From assembly GCA_007693875.1 (NCBI GenBank), contig RECT01000247.1, positions 1-6,252 on the forward strand: a stretch of 6,252 nt of DNA. Direction: 5' to 3'. Shown here piece after piece: positions 6,246-6,252 of this stretch. Each line of letters starts with the position of its first letter. Positions within the stretch are counted from its first letter, which is position 1. Below the pieces are notes generated by a model. That model saw only the letters and a list, made by a program, of their open reading frames with translations, was not told the DNA's origin and searched no databases. Origin of the DNA: Spirulina sp. DLM2.Bin59 (GTDB lineage: Bacteria; Cyanobacteriota; Cyanobacteriia; Cyanobacteriales; Spirulinaceae). A program made the translations under genes and the position numbers.

Positions 6246-6252
6246 AGGGAGG

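Noticed and set aside
6158..6252. CRISPR array
   Set aside because: The repeats alternate in orientation, are only 12-14 bases long and have unequal spacing, unlike CRISPR repeats.

Overview
The window is from a cyanobacterium. The octamer GCGATCGC (the cyanobacterial HIP1 palindrome) occurs nine times in 6.25 kb (first bases 909, 1724, 2043, 4122, 4232, 4485, 4595, 4710, 5358). The encoded proteins resemble cyanobacterial families, and Shine-Dalgarno sequences are weak or absent, as is common in this phylum. Short AGAAACCGGGTTTC-type repeats at the right edge suggest a filamentous, repeat-rich lineage, but I cannot name the genus.

Layout, all genes on the + strand. (1) Bases 1-55 look like the right end of an IS200/IS605-type (TnpB-carrying) element. 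There is a bulged hairpin with a TTTA loop followed by GAGGATGTCAA, and the element body lies outside the window. (2) Bases 127-2436 encode a Wzc-type polysaccharide co-polymerase fused to a bacterial tyrosine kinase (BY-kinase). (3) Two bases later, 2439-3890 encode a Wza-type periplasmic/outer-membrane polysaccharide export protein with a signal peptide, a Poly_export domain and three SLBB repeats. (4) Directly abutting, 3894-5528 encode a membrane-anchored Era-like GTPase with a DUF697-type C-terminal domain. (5) After a 44-base gap with a possible promoter, 5573-6091 encode IlvH, the regulatory subunit of acetolactate synthase, followed by a strong hairpin plus T-run terminator. (6) Bases 6158-6252 hold inverted copies of a short repeat that runs off the window.

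The first three genes are packed with gaps of 2 and 0-3 bases, so they very probably form one translationally coupled operon. The inner-membrane co-polymerase/kinase and the export channel together would move an exopolysaccharide or capsule across the envelope. The GTPase's role is unknown, and its tight linkage to an export pair is the most interesting functional hint here. ilvH (branched-chain amino acid synthesis) is probably a separate transcription unit.

The most notable non-coding observation is that the mobile-element hairpin at the left edge and the ilvH terminator hairpin at the right edge share 23 of 25 bases, including the position of a bulge. No wholly new system is demonstrable. 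The best leads are the putative TnpB omega-RNA end with its guide next to the polysaccharide operon, the shared hairpin, and the operon-linked GTPase.
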